From positions 1 through 30,247 of the forward strand of contig JBPCTQ010000371.1 of the NCBI GenBank assembly GCA_051011595.1: DNA of 30,247 bases, in the 5' to 3' direction. How positions within the stretch are numbered: the stretch's first letter is position 1; each line of letters opens with the position of its first letter. The position numbers were made by a program, and so were the translations under genes. This DNA comes from JAOUEE01 sp051011595. Lineage in GTDB: Bacteria; Actinomycetota; Acidimicrobiia; Acidimicrobiales; SHLQ01. Under the pieces are notes generated by a model, which was not told the DNA's origin, searched no databases, and saw nothing but the letters and a program-made list of their open reading frames with translations. Positions 7,183 to 15,044 of this stretch are shown here, piece by piece.

Positions 7183-8388
7183 TCAGTCGACTACGGCGTC
7201 GGCGGTGAGCCCGGCCAGGTCGTTGACCAGCTCACCGGCCGCACCCTGGGCCCCCGCCGCCGATGAGCTCCCCAACCGCACGACCACCACGTTCTGCGAC
7301 GGCAACACGGCCAGGACCTGTTGACCCAGTCCCAGGGCGGCGTAGGCATCGCTCGGGGCATCGGGCCAGAACGCCCCGCTGGTGTCACGGCGAGGGTCGG
7401 GATGAACCCAGCCGGCATCGGCATTCAGCCACCACAGGTAGCCGTAGGCCGAATTCAACTGGTTGCTGGTGGTTGTGGCCTCGGCCATGTACGGAGCCGA
7501 CACCACCTGTTGTGACCCCCACCGACCGTCTTCGAGGGCCAGGAGGCCGAGGCGCGCCATGTCGAGGCAGCCGGCCTGGAGCGAGAAGAAGGCTCCGGGG
7601 TTGCCGGCCGGATCGCGGGCGAATTCCACACCCATCTCCAGCGGGCCGAACAGGTGCTCCTGCGCGAAGTCGCCGAAGTCGGTTCCGGTGGCCCGCTGCA
7701 CCACCTCCTCGAGGGTCTGGATCGCCGAGTTGTTGTAGACCCACACCGTGTCGGGGTCGTGTTGTTGATCCAGGGCGATGGCAAACGCCGAACGATCGTC
7801 CGCGCTCACCATGTCGACGTAGTCGGTGGTGAAGTCCCAGTATCGACCGGACGTATTGGTGAGGAGGTCCCGGATGGTGACGTCTTCGCTCTCGGTGCCC
7901 TCCCACTCGGTGAGATAGGTGGCCGCCGCCTCATCGATCGAGAGATACCCGAGATCCTGCGCGATCCCCACCACCAGCGCGGTCACCGACTTGGTCGCAC
8001 TGAAGACCTCCTGATCGTCGGCCTCGGTCCAGTCGAACCAGTACTCCTCCACCACCAACCGGCCGTCGCGCACCACGACCAGGCAGTTGGAGTCGGCCTC
8101 GATGGCCAGTTCGGTCAGGCGGACCACTCCGTCGGGGTCGAACCCGGCCTCGGCCGGATCCGCACGGTCCCACTCCGGGCCCGGCACCACCGAGGGGGCC
8201 AGGGTGGTGGTGGTCGAAGCCACGGTTGCCACCGACGACGGTACCGTCGCGGTGGTCACCGGGGCCGCCGGCTCAGTGGTCGCGGCCGAGGCATCACCTC
8301 CCGCCGAGCCGCCACCCCCGGATCCGCAGGAGGCGGTCGCCAGCAACCCGGCGGCCACGACCCCGACCACCCGACCTCGTCTGACCAT
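7183..8388 (-). CDS. Serine hydrolase lipoprotein, beta-lactamase/class C fold
   Basis: The product has 401 residues. The N-terminus MVRRGRVVGVVAAGLLATASC is a lipoprotein signal peptide with the lipid-anchored Cys at 21, followed by a Gly/Ser/Thr/Ala-rich linker (about 22-70) that would span the envelope. The catalytic domain has the nucleophile motif SATK (Ser130, Lys133), the YNN motif at 218-220 and a C-terminal region GLGQQVLAVLPSQNVVVVRLG typical of the beta-lactamase-related (EstB/D-Ala-D-Ala peptidase) superfamily. No clear KTG box is visible. Antibiotic hydrolysis is not implied; esterase or peptidase activity is equally possible. ATG 8388 is selected because the signal peptide begins there; the frame is open far upstream. 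It is divergent from the GGDEF-EAL gene. Confidence 0.9.
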   Translation of the reverse strand: MVRRGRVVGVVAAGLLATASCGSGGGGSAGGDASAATTEPAAPVTTATVPSSVATVASTTTTLAPSVVPGPEWDRADPAEAGFDPDGVVRLTELAIEADSNCLVVVRDGRLVVEEYWFDWTEADDQEVFSATKSVTALVVGIAQDLGYLSIDEAAATYLTEWEGTESEDVTIRDLLTNTSGRYWDFTTDYVDMVSADDRSAFAIALDQQHDPDTVWVYNNSAIQTLEEVVQRATGTDFGDFAQEHLFGPLEMGVEFARDPAGNPGAFFSLQAGCLDMARLGLLALEDGRWGSQQVVSAPYMAEATTTSNQLNSAYGYLWWLNADAGWVHPDPRRDTSGAFWPDAPSDAYAALGLGQQVLAVLPSQNVVVVRLGSSSAAGAQGAAGELVNDLAGLTADAVVD

Positions 8389-8479
8389 GGCACGAGTGAA
8401 CTCGAACGGCCACGGACCCGCAATCCCCGACGGTGCCGAAGCCCCTTGATTGAGCCGCCGCCCAGCCGATGGGACCGTC

Positions 8480-10924
8480 ATGGAACAGTCTGGCCCTACC
8501 GAGTCGCGCGTCGATCTGGCGGCGCGTATGGACGCCCTGCGCGACATCGAGCGGCGGGTGCCGGGTTCGCTGTTCCTCTGCTTCGACGAGAGCCTGCAAG
8601 CGGCCGAACCCCCTGAGGAGATCCTCGAGCTGGGCCTGATTCCGCTTCGGTTGGATGGCCCCATCCTCTCCGCCATCATCACCGACGACCAGCCCATCGC
8701 CGTGCTGGTGTACGAACAGGCCAACAGCAACGGCATGGCCCAGGGGGTGGTTCGTTTCATCATCTCGCCCGAGGAACCGTCGACCCTGCTGATCATCAAC
8801 TTCCTCGACGAGTTCGGTGTCTTCGTCGGCGTCGCCGGCGAGCCGGCCGACCAGGACCAGGATCAGGCCGCGCAGAATGCCGCTGCCCTGGCTCCTCGCT
8901 CCTTCGTGGTCCACCAGGACGAGGTCTCCACCATCTTGTTCATCGACGAACGGGTGGCCCCCCTGCTCGGTTGGGGGCAATCGGATCTGGTCGGCCAGAC
9001 CACCGCCGATCTCCTCCACCCCGACGATCGCGATCGGGCCATCACGTTCTGGGTCTCGATGTTGGCCACGCGCGGGCACGAGACCCGGACCCGGCTGCGG
9101 TACCGCACCGCCGATGATCGTCATCGGTGGTTCGAGGTCCACCAGGTCAACCGCTTGAACGAACCCGACAAGGGTTACGTCGACACCGAGTTCTTCGATG
9201 TCCACGACGAGATGGAGGCCCTGGCCGCCCTGCGCGCCGGTGAGGTGCAGTTCCGCACCCTCACCGAGTCTCTTCCCGTCGGCGTGATCCAGATCGATGC
9301 CGCCGGTCAGGCCAGCTACACCAACCAGTGGATGCGCGACCTCACCGGCATCGAAGACTTCGGCGGCGCCGGACTGCTCGAGCTCGATGCTGTGCATCCC
9401 GACGACCGCGAGGCCCTGAGCGACGCCTTCCGTGGCGCCATGCAAGACGGCGTCGGACAGGACCTCGACGTTCGGATCCGCAACCAGGCCACAGCCGAGG
9501 AGCGGATCTGTCGCACCCGTGTCCGCGGCTTGGTCCAGGACGGCACCGTCGACGGTGCCATTGCCTCGATGGAGGACATCACCGAAAGCGTCGACATGCA
9601 GCGCAAGCTGCGGTTCCAGGCCAGCAGCGACGAACTCACCGGTCTGGCCAACCGCCGGGAGCTCATTGCCTGGCTCGATGCCGAACTGCGCGAGGCGCAA
9701 CGACTGCGGGCCCGGCCCACTGCGGTGATCTTCGTCGACCTCGACGGATTCAAGCTCATCAACGACGGGCTCGGACACGAAGCCGGCGACGAGACCCTGG
9801 TGGAGGTGGCCCGCCGGCTTCGCACCACGCTGCGACCGGGCGACATGTTGGCCCGTTTCGGCGGCGACGAGTTCGTGGCCGCCTGCCCCGGTGTGGCCAG
9901 CTCGACCGAAGCCACTGCCATTGCGGCCCGTCTGCTCGAATCGCTGGAGGGGCCCATGATCGTGGGCGACACGGTGACCAGCGTGGGAGCCAGCATCGGC
10001 ATCGCACTCGACGACCCTCGCCGCCCGGCCCAGGCCGACCTGCTCATCAGCAACGCCGACCTGGCCATGTACCAGGCCAAGCGAGCCGGCGGGGGACGAT
10101 GGGAACTGTTCGGCGCACCCCTTCGTAGCCAGGTGCGGCGTCGCTTCGAGGTCCAACGAGGCCTGCGCGCCGGTCTCGAGGCCGAGGAGTTCCGCCTGCA
10201 TCTGCAACCCATCTTCGATCTGGCCGCCAATCGGGTGGTCGGGGCCGAGTGCCTGGTTCGCTGGCAACACCCCGAGTGGGGGCTGGTCACTCCGGAACGT
10301 TTCGTCTCCGTGGCCGAGGAATCGGGTCACATGGTGGCACTGGGTCAGTGGATCGTGGAGGACGCCTGTCGCCTGGCGGCCCGATGCCGGGCCGAAGGCC
10401 ACGAAGAGTTCCGGATGGCCGTCAACCTGAGTGGCCGCCAGCTCACCGTCGACGGATTCGACACCGTCCTCACCGACGCCATGACTCGCCACAATGTCGA
10501 CCCGGCTTCACTGATTCTCGAGGTGACCGAAGCGGTGCTGCTCGAAAACCGCCAGGACGTGGTCTTCCAGCTCCAGCAGTTGGCCAACGCCGGTGTGACC
10601 TTGGCGCTCGACGACTTCGGCACCGGCTACTCGTCGCTCAACCACCTGCGCCAGATGCCGGCCACCATGGTGAAGATGGACAGCACCTACACCGCCGAGC
10701 TCGGCACCGACACCGGCACGACAGCCATCATCGAAGCGCTGGTCGGCTTGTGCCGCCAGCTCGATCTGGAGCTGGTCGTCGAGGGGATCGAACGGCCCGA
10801 TCAGCTGACCACGCTGACGTCGCTGGGCGCCACCCTCGGCCAGGGATTCCATCTGGCCCGGCCGATGAACGAGAGCGAGTTCTTCGCCTCGCTCCCGACG
10901 AGCTCCGCCGTCACCGACCGCTGA
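8480..10924 (+). CDS. PAS-PAS-GGDEF-EAL cyclic-di-GMP turnover protein
   Basis: This is an 814-residue soluble protein. Residues 1-135 are an unrecognised N-terminal region, then two PAS-type domains (about 136-250 and 251-380, the second beginning FRTLTESLPVGVIQIDAAGQ), a GGDEF domain (about 382-545) and an EAL domain (about 560-805). The diguanylate cyclase signature is intact, GGDEF at 461-465, and an RPGD inhibitory I-site sits exactly five residues before it. The EAL domain keeps the family's catalytic markers: Glu590 in ECLVRW, Asn in VNLSGRQ, Glu in EVTEA, DDFGTG, Lys in VKMD, Glu in VEGIE and QGFHLARP. Both activities therefore look possible. No transmembrane segment is seen. ATG 8480 is preferred over an upstream TTG (8450). 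Confidence 0.93.
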   Translation: MEQSGPTESRVDLAARMDALRDIERRVPGSLFLCFDESLQAAEPPEEILELGLIPLRLDGPILSAIITDDQPIAVLVYEQANSNGMAQGVVRFIISPEEPSTLLIINFLDEFGVFVGVAGEPADQDQDQAAQNAAALAPRSFVVHQDEVSTILFIDERVAPLLGWGQSDLVGQTTADLLHPDDRDRAITFWVSMLATRGHETRTRLRYRTADDRHRWFEVHQVNRLNEPDKGYVDTEFFDVHDEMEALAALRAGEVQFRTLTESLPVGVIQIDAAGQASYTNQWMRDLTGIEDFGGAGLLELDAVHPDDREALSDAFRGAMQDGVGQDLDVRIRNQATAEERICRTRVRGLVQDGTVDGAIASMEDITESVDMQRKLRFQASSDELTGLANRRELIAWLDAELREAQRLRARPTAVIFVDLDGFKLINDGLGHEAGDETLVEVARRLRTTLRPGDMLARFGGDEFVAACPGVASSTEATAIAARLLESLEGPMIVGDTVTSVGASIGIALDDPRRPAQADLLISNADLAMYQAKRAGGGRWELFGAPLRSQVRRRFEVQRGLRAGLEAEEFRLHLQPIFDLAANRVVGAECLVRWQHPEWGLVTPERFVSVAEESGHMVALGQWIVEDACRLAARCRAEGHEEFRMAVNLSGRQLTVDGFDTVLTDAMTRHNVDPASLILEVTEAVLLENRQDVVFQLQQLANAGVTLALDDFGTGYSSLNHLRQMPATMVKMDSTYTAELGTDTGTTAIIEALVGLCRQLDLELVVEGIERPDQLTTLTSLGATLGQGFHLARPMNESEFFASLPTSSAVTDR

Positions 10925-10928
10925 CTGC

Positions 10929-11768
10929 TCAGCCGCTGGTTCTCGGCGTCAGTGCCGTGAGCTGGGCCAACCGTTCCATCGATTCGAGCCAGTCGTCGAT
11001 GGTGGCCTGCCACGGCGCACACACCATCGTCTGGATCCCGGCGGCCGAGAACCCCTCGTACTCGCGCCGGATCTGATCGGGGTCCATGCCGAGCGGATCC
11101 CAGCCGGTCCGCAGCGAGATCTCGAACCCGGTATCGGGCCGGTCACGCCGAATTCGCTCCACGACTGACGCCGCACCGTCGGGGTCGAGACCGATGGCAT
11201 GGAAGCCGTCGCCGCGGGTGCAGGCCCGCTGGTACGCGGGCTCGCTACTGCCGCCCACCCAGATGGGAATCGGGGTCTCGGGTCGAGGCAGGACCCGAAC
11301 ATCGGAGAATGAGTGGAAAGTGCCGTCGTAGCCGACCGGATCATCGGTCCACGCGGCCCGCAGGATGTCGATGATCTCGTCGGTGCGCCGACCTCGCTGC
11401 GCGAAGGTGAATCCCAGCGCTTCGATCTCGCGCTGACTCCACCCCACACCGATACCGGCGATCACCCGCCCGCCACTCAGACGATCGAGGCTGGCCAGGG
11501 TGTTGGCCAGCGCCAGCGGCGCGTGGTGCGGGGCCACGACGACGCTGGTTCCCAGACCCACCCGGCTGGTGGCGGCCGCCGCCCAGGTGAGCGTGGTGAA
11601 CGGATCGAAGAGGTGGGCCGACGGGTAGTCCTGCTCGGCCGGGTGCACCACATGGTCGCTCACCCAGACATGTTCGAACCCCAGCGCTTCGGCGGCCTGG
11701 GCCGCACGGGTGATGCCGTCGGGGCCGCTGGCCCTGCCGTACTGCGGAAGGTGGATGCCGATCTTCAT
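10929..11768 (-). CDS. LLM-class, probably F420-dependent oxidoreductase
   Basis: This is a 279-residue TIM-barrel protein of the luciferase-like monooxygenase family. It shows MKIGIHLPQYG at the start, AEALGFEHVWVSDHVV, DPFTTLTWAAAATSRVGLGTSVVVAPHHAPLALA-type strands, LSGGRVIAGIGVGW, and PIPIWVGGSSEPAYQRACTRGDGF, the pattern of actinobacterial F420-dependent enzymes. Cofactor use (F420 versus FMN) cannot be proved from sequence alone. ATG 11768 is chosen because the family start MKIGIHLP begins there; 29 more codons are open upstream. It converges on the GGDEF-EAL gene with a 4-bp gap. Confidence 0.92.
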   Translation of the reverse strand: MKIGIHLPQYGRASGPDGITRAAQAAEALGFEHVWVSDHVVHPAEQDYPSAHLFDPFTTLTWAAAATSRVGLGTSVVVAPHHAPLALANTLASLDRLSGGRVIAGIGVGWSQREIEALGFTFAQRGRRTDEIIDILRAAWTDDPVGYDGTFHSFSDVRVLPRPETPIPIWVGGSSEPAYQRACTRGDGFHAIGLDPDGAASVVERIRRDRPDTGFEISLRTGWDPLGMDPDQIRREYEGFSAAGIQTMVCAPWQATIDDWLESMERLAQLTALTPRTSG

Positions 11769-11837
11769 GGCGCCAGCCTCGCTGCCACGGTCGACGACGT
11801 CGAACCCACCCGGGCCGCCCCTGATTCGACGGGGTCG

Positions 11838-11880
11838 GGACGGCAGGCCTGTCATCCGATGGTCGACAAGCCTGCCGTCC
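11838..11880. repeat. Inverted repeat, 11-bp perfect arms
   Basis: Arms GGACGGCAGGC (11838-11848) and GCCTGCCGTCC (11870-11880) are exact reverse complements separated by 21 bp. An inner GTC/GAC pair can extend the stem after a 2-nt mismatch. There is no T-tract, so a classical intrinsic terminator is not demonstrated. It could be a factor-assisted terminator or an operator for the LLM gene. Confidence 0.6.
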
Positions 11881-11980
11881 GGTTCCCGCCATCTTGTGGT
11901 GGTTCCCGCGATTTCGGAGCTGACGCCTGAGGGGGCTTGTTAGGCGCCAGCACCGAGTTCTTTGTGTTGTGACCTCATCC

Positions 11981-12019
11981 TGCGCGACCAGACGGGGCGC
12001 GTCTGGGTAGCCACGCGCA
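11981..12019. repeat. Nested stem-loop
   Basis: CCAGACG (11988-11994) pairs with CGTCTGG (12000-12006) around a 5-nt loop, and outer TGCGCG (11981-11986) pairs with CGCGCA (12014-12019). On the minus strand this begins about 46 nt after the SnoaL-like stop codon, so it may mark the 3' end of that transcript. No U-tract follows on the minus strand. Confidence 0.5.
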
Positions 12020-12064
12020 CAAGAGAGATTTCTCCGGATTTTTCTGCGATCGGCCCCAGGTGGC

Positions 12065-12556
12065 TCAGCCCTCGAGGCTGCTCTGGCCGTCGGTGCTCCA
12101 CCACGAGGCGGTCAACGTGGGAGCCGAGCCGTCGCGGGCCTGGATCTCCTCGAACGTGCGCCGATAGCCGGTTTCGGCGATCAGCCAGCGGCCGTCGACC
12201 TTCCGGTAGCGGTCGGTGTAGAAGGCCGCACCCCGGATGGTGACCTCGAAACTGGTTTCGATCACGGTGTCGTCGAGGGCCCAGACGCCGACTGCTTCGT
12301 CGTCGCCCACCAGATCGATCTCGGGATGGGTGCAGCGATGACTGGAATGGAACGACTCCGCCCCCATGGCCTCACGCAACCAGTCGACGATGGCGGTGCG
12401 GCCGTCGTAGCTGTACCGGCCCCCGCTGTAGCGGGCCACGGCATCTTCGGTGAACAGCGAGGCCAACTCGTCCCAGTTCTTCTGGTCGAGGCAGCGCAGG
12501 TAGGCGTACTTCACTCGTTTGATGGCTTCGATTTCGATCAGGTCGTCGGGAGTCAC
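12065..12556 (-). CDS. SnoaL-like / NTF2-fold protein
   Basis: The product is 163 residues from GTG 12556. It has the SnoaL-like pattern: N-terminal helices DDLIEIEAIKRVKYAYLRCLDQKNWDEL, the LFTEDAVARYSGGRYSYDGRTAI turn, a His-rich strand HSSHRCTHPEIDLVGDDEAVGVW, and terminal strands RYRKVDGRWLIAETGYRRTFE. The YAYLRCLDQKNWDELASLFTEDAV segment is typical of actinobacterial nuclear-transport-factor-2 proteins that act as isomerases, dehydratases or binding proteins. No specific catalytic residue assignment is possible. The frame stays open to 12655, but the extension is not family-like and runs toward the divergent gene. Confidence 0.85.
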   Translation of the reverse strand: MTPDDLIEIEAIKRVKYAYLRCLDQKNWDELASLFTEDAVARYSGGRYSYDGRTAIVDWLREAMGAESFHSSHRCTHPEIDLVGDDEAVGVWALDDTVIETSFEVTIRGAAFYTDRYRKVDGRWLIAETGYRRTFEEIQARDGSAPTLTASWWSTDGQSSLEG

Positions 12557-12690
12557 CGCTGCATTCTGGCCGACCCTCGCCTCGTTGCCCAGCAGGCGGA
12601 CATGTTCTCCACTGTGAGCACCGGTACACAGAAAGTCACTTGCACTTTTTGCCAAGATCGGGACAACGATGAGATGAGAGGGACTCCACC

Positions 12691-13554
12691 ATGACTGTCA
12701 TGCCGCTTTCGACCGACAAACCACCGGCCTTCCGATGGGTCGAACGGTTCTTCAACCATCCCCAGGACGGTCTGGCCAATCGATTGGCCGCCTACCAGGC
12801 CGTCGGCGCCATGGGGAGCCCCGGAGCCGGGTTCGTCCCCTCGCCGGCCAACACCGTGATCGGTGCCGGATCGGCCGGGGCCAAGGGATCTCAGATGTTC
12901 GACCATTTCGTCGACCACTGGATCGGACCGGCCGGCGGGGGTGGTTCGGCCTTCTGGCCCACCCTCGCGGCGAGTCATCGGGACACGGTGATGAACCGAG
13001 TCTTGGGTGGGTTCAAGAACGCCTTGGCCGCATCCCTGCTGGTCGATCGCGGAGGAGTGGCCGGCTCTCATACGGTGAGCCGCAGCCTCGAGCTGTGGTG
13101 GGTGTGCGCCAGCCCCGACGCCAACGACGACCTGTTCGGAACCCGGGTGTTCGTCGACGACTGCACCGTCACTCTCATGTTCTTGACCCCCTTGCCCGAG
13201 GGCATCACGGGTATGACCGACTTCAGTGCCGGAGGGGGCAAGGCCGCCGAAGTGGTCGACCACGTGGGCAACGCGGTTCGTTTCGACGACAAGGGGGCGT
13301 CGGAGCCGGGCGCCGACGGGGGCAAAGCGTTGGCCGCCGAGCTGGCCGCCGTCGCCGATGCCGCTGCTGCCTGGCCGGCCGAAGGTGACACCTGTTGTCC
13401 CGAGTGGAAGGCCACCGTGGCCGACGAAGCCGACACCGAGGATGTTGTCTCCGTCCCCACTCCGGCCACCCTGTTGGCCGAGCTGCAAGCCGACCTCGGC
13501 TACGACGTCTTCGACGGCGGGGCCGAGCTCCCCGGCGACCAGACAGCCCTCTGA
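12691..13554 (+). CDS. Protein of unknown function, 287 residues
   Basis: I do not recognise this family. The protein is soluble-looking with no signal peptide. Segments include FRWVERFFNHPQDGLANRLAAYQAVGA-type helices, a Gly-rich stretch around GPAGGGGSAFWP (about residues 80-91), a core NRVLGGFKNALAASLLVDRGG, strands LELWWVCASPD and TVTLMFLTPLPEG, and a C-terminal acidic Ala-rich half (KALAAELAAVADAAAAW, LLAELQADLGYDVFDGG). Coding is supported by strong third-position GC bias, uninterrupted length and an AGAGGG ribosome site about 8 bp before ATG. TTGCAC at 12640-12645 is a possible -35 element, but its -10 partner is poor. It precedes the hydrolase-cyclase gene by 87 bp on the same strand. 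Confidence 0.8.
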   Translation: MTVMPLSTDKPPAFRWVERFFNHPQDGLANRLAAYQAVGAMGSPGAGFVPSPANTVIGAGSAGAKGSQMFDHFVDHWIGPAGGGGSAFWPTLAASHRDTVMNRVLGGFKNALAASLLVDRGGVAGSHTVSRSLELWWVCASPDANDDLFGTRVFVDDCTVTLMFLTPLPEGITGMTDFSAGGGKAAEVVDHVGNAVRFDDKGASEPGADGGKALAAELAAVADAAAAWPAEGDTCCPEWKATVADEADTEDVVSVPTPATLLAELQADLGYDVFDGGAELPGDQTAL

Positions 13555-13641
13555 AACACCCAGCCCGGGGCCGATCCGCACGTCGGTGGCCGCCTCCGGC
13601 CCGTATTTGACCGACGGTGGGCGTTCACTCACACTGCCCGG

Positions 13642-15000
13642 GTGACGCCGGAAGTCAGATACGCACCCAGCGGGACCTCGGTTGTCGCCTACCAGCTGTT
13701 CGGTGAAGGGGAACGAACCGTTCTCTTCATCCCCGACCTCACCGGTCATCTCGAAGTGCAATGGGAAGAACCGGCCTTCGCCCGCAACCTGGAACGGCTC
13801 GGCACGTTTGCCCGCGTGCTGATGGTCGATCGACGCGGGGTCGGTCTGGGCGGTCCGGTGAACATCGACACGCTCACCGTTCGCGACTGGACCGACGACC
13901 TGCTCGCGGCATGCGACCACGCCGGCGTGACCGACCCTGCGGTCATCGCCTGTGGCGCCGCGGCCGCGCTGGCCGTCACCATGGCCAGTGAGAACCCCAC
14001 CCGTGTCTCTCATCTCGTGTTGCTGGGTGGCACCGCCCGGGTGGCCGAGGCTGCCGACTACCCCATCGGTCTGCCCAGCGCATTACTCGAGCAGGCCGTG
14101 CCCCACACGGCCGAGACCTGGGGATCGGGCGAGATGTTGAGTTGGGCCGCTCCCGACCGCTTCGACGATCCGCGTCTGCAGGCCTGGTTCGCCAAGCTCG
14201 AGAGGAACGCAACCAGTCCACCCGTCGCCGCCGCCATCCAGCAATGGGCCCTCGACTTCGATGTCCGGTCCCAGCTCGGCAGTGTCTCGGCGCCCACCCT
14301 GGTGATGCATCGCGAAGCCGACCCGCTCATCCCCGTCGACCATGGGCGGTACCTGGCCGAACACATCCCCGGTGCCCACTTCGCCAGCCTGCCCGGTTCG
14401 GCTCATCTCTGCTTCGGTGCGCGGCCGCTGGAGTGGATCGACGAGATCCGCGAGTTCATCACCGGTTCGCGACGGGCCGGCGCACGCGATCGGGCGATGG
14501 CCACAGTGGTGTTCACCGATCTGGTCGACTCCACCCCCAGAGCAGCGGGCCTCGGCGACGAACGCTGGCAGGATCTGCTCCACCGCTACCGCCGACTGGT
14601 ACAGACCACGGTGACGCTGTTCGGCGGCGAGATCGTCGACTGCACCGGCGACGGCCACCTGCTTCGTTTCGCGACACCATCGGATGCGGTGGAGTGCGCC
14701 GTACGGCTGATCTCCGACGCCGATCACCTCGGCCTCTCGATTCGCGCCGGCGCCCATGTCGGCGAGGTGGAGACACGCGACGACCTGCTCAGCGGCATCG
14801 TGGTCCACATCGGCGCCCGCATCGGCGCCGAGGCCGCACCGGGTGAACTCTGGGTGAGCCGCACGATCGTCGACGTGCTCGAGGGTTCCCACTTCTGCTT
14901 CGAACCGATGGGCGAACGGATACTCAAGGGCGTTCATGGCTCATGGACCCTGTCCCGAGTGGGCCCGAACCAGGACCACCCACCACCGCTGCTGCCCTGA
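13642..15000 (+). CDS. Alpha/beta-hydrolase-class III nucleotidyl cyclase fusion
   Basis: The product has 452 residues. Residues about 1-275 form an alpha/beta-hydrolase domain and residues about 285-445 a class III adenylate/guanylate cyclase domain, the same architecture as M. tuberculosis Rv1900c. In the hydrolase the nucleophile elbow reads CGAAAAL (104-110), so the expected Ser is Ala107, while an Asp (READPLIP) and a His (GSAHLCF) remain; the domain is probably a binding or sensory module. The cyclase has metal-binding Asp in VVFTDLVDST and in CTGDGHLLRF. The usual substrate Lys of KTxGD is Asp, and the segment VVHIGARIGAEA keeps the Arg but not the Asn. This divergent pattern occurs in related fusions, so activity is uncertain. 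The start is GTG 13642. Confidence 0.9.
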   Translation: MTPEVRYAPSGTSVVAYQLFGEGERTVLFIPDLTGHLEVQWEEPAFARNLERLGTFARVLMVDRRGVGLGGPVNIDTLTVRDWTDDLLAACDHAGVTDPAVIACGAAAALAVTMASENPTRVSHLVLLGGTARVAEAADYPIGLPSALLEQAVPHTAETWGSGEMLSWAAPDRFDDPRLQAWFAKLERNATSPPVAAAIQQWALDFDVRSQLGSVSAPTLVMHREADPLIPVDHGRYLAEHIPGAHFASLPGSAHLCFGARPLEWIDEIREFITGSRRAGARDRAMATVVFTDLVDSTPRAAGLGDERWQDLLHRYRRLVQTTVTLFGGEIVDCTGDGHLLRFATPSDAVECAVRLISDADHLGLSIRAGAHVGEVETRDDLLSGIVVHIGARIGAEAAPGELWVSRTIVDVLEGSHFCFEPMGERILKGVHGSWTLSRVGPNQDHPPPLLP

Positions 15001-15044
15001 TCCGACTTCGACAAGACCGCTGGTCGGCGTGTAGCTCTGGGAGG

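Larger units (their letters stand above)
11769..12064. other. Gene-free 296-bp stretch with several inverted repeats
   Basis: No convincing coding frame is present. The stretch lies downstream of the minus-strand SnoaL-like gene and upstream of the LLM gene. It contains an 11-bp perfect inverted repeat (GGACGGCAGGC at 11838-11848 with GCCTGCCGTCC at 11870-11880), two copies of GGTTCCCGC (11881 region and 11901 region), and a nested stem at 11981-12019. It is less GC-rich at its right end (12020-12055), with T-runs. Confidence 0.7.

Noticed and set aside
11860..11945. GGCTTGTTAGGC resembling an integron attC core site, with ACAAGCC about 70 bp away
   Set aside because: The opposite end reads GGTCGACAAGCC, which lacks the RYYYAAC core, and no integrase or cassette array is present.
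12640..12670. Promoter TTGCAC with AACGAT before the 287-residue gene
   Set aside because: The spacer would be 19 bp and the -10 is weak, so it is mentioned only in the gene entry.
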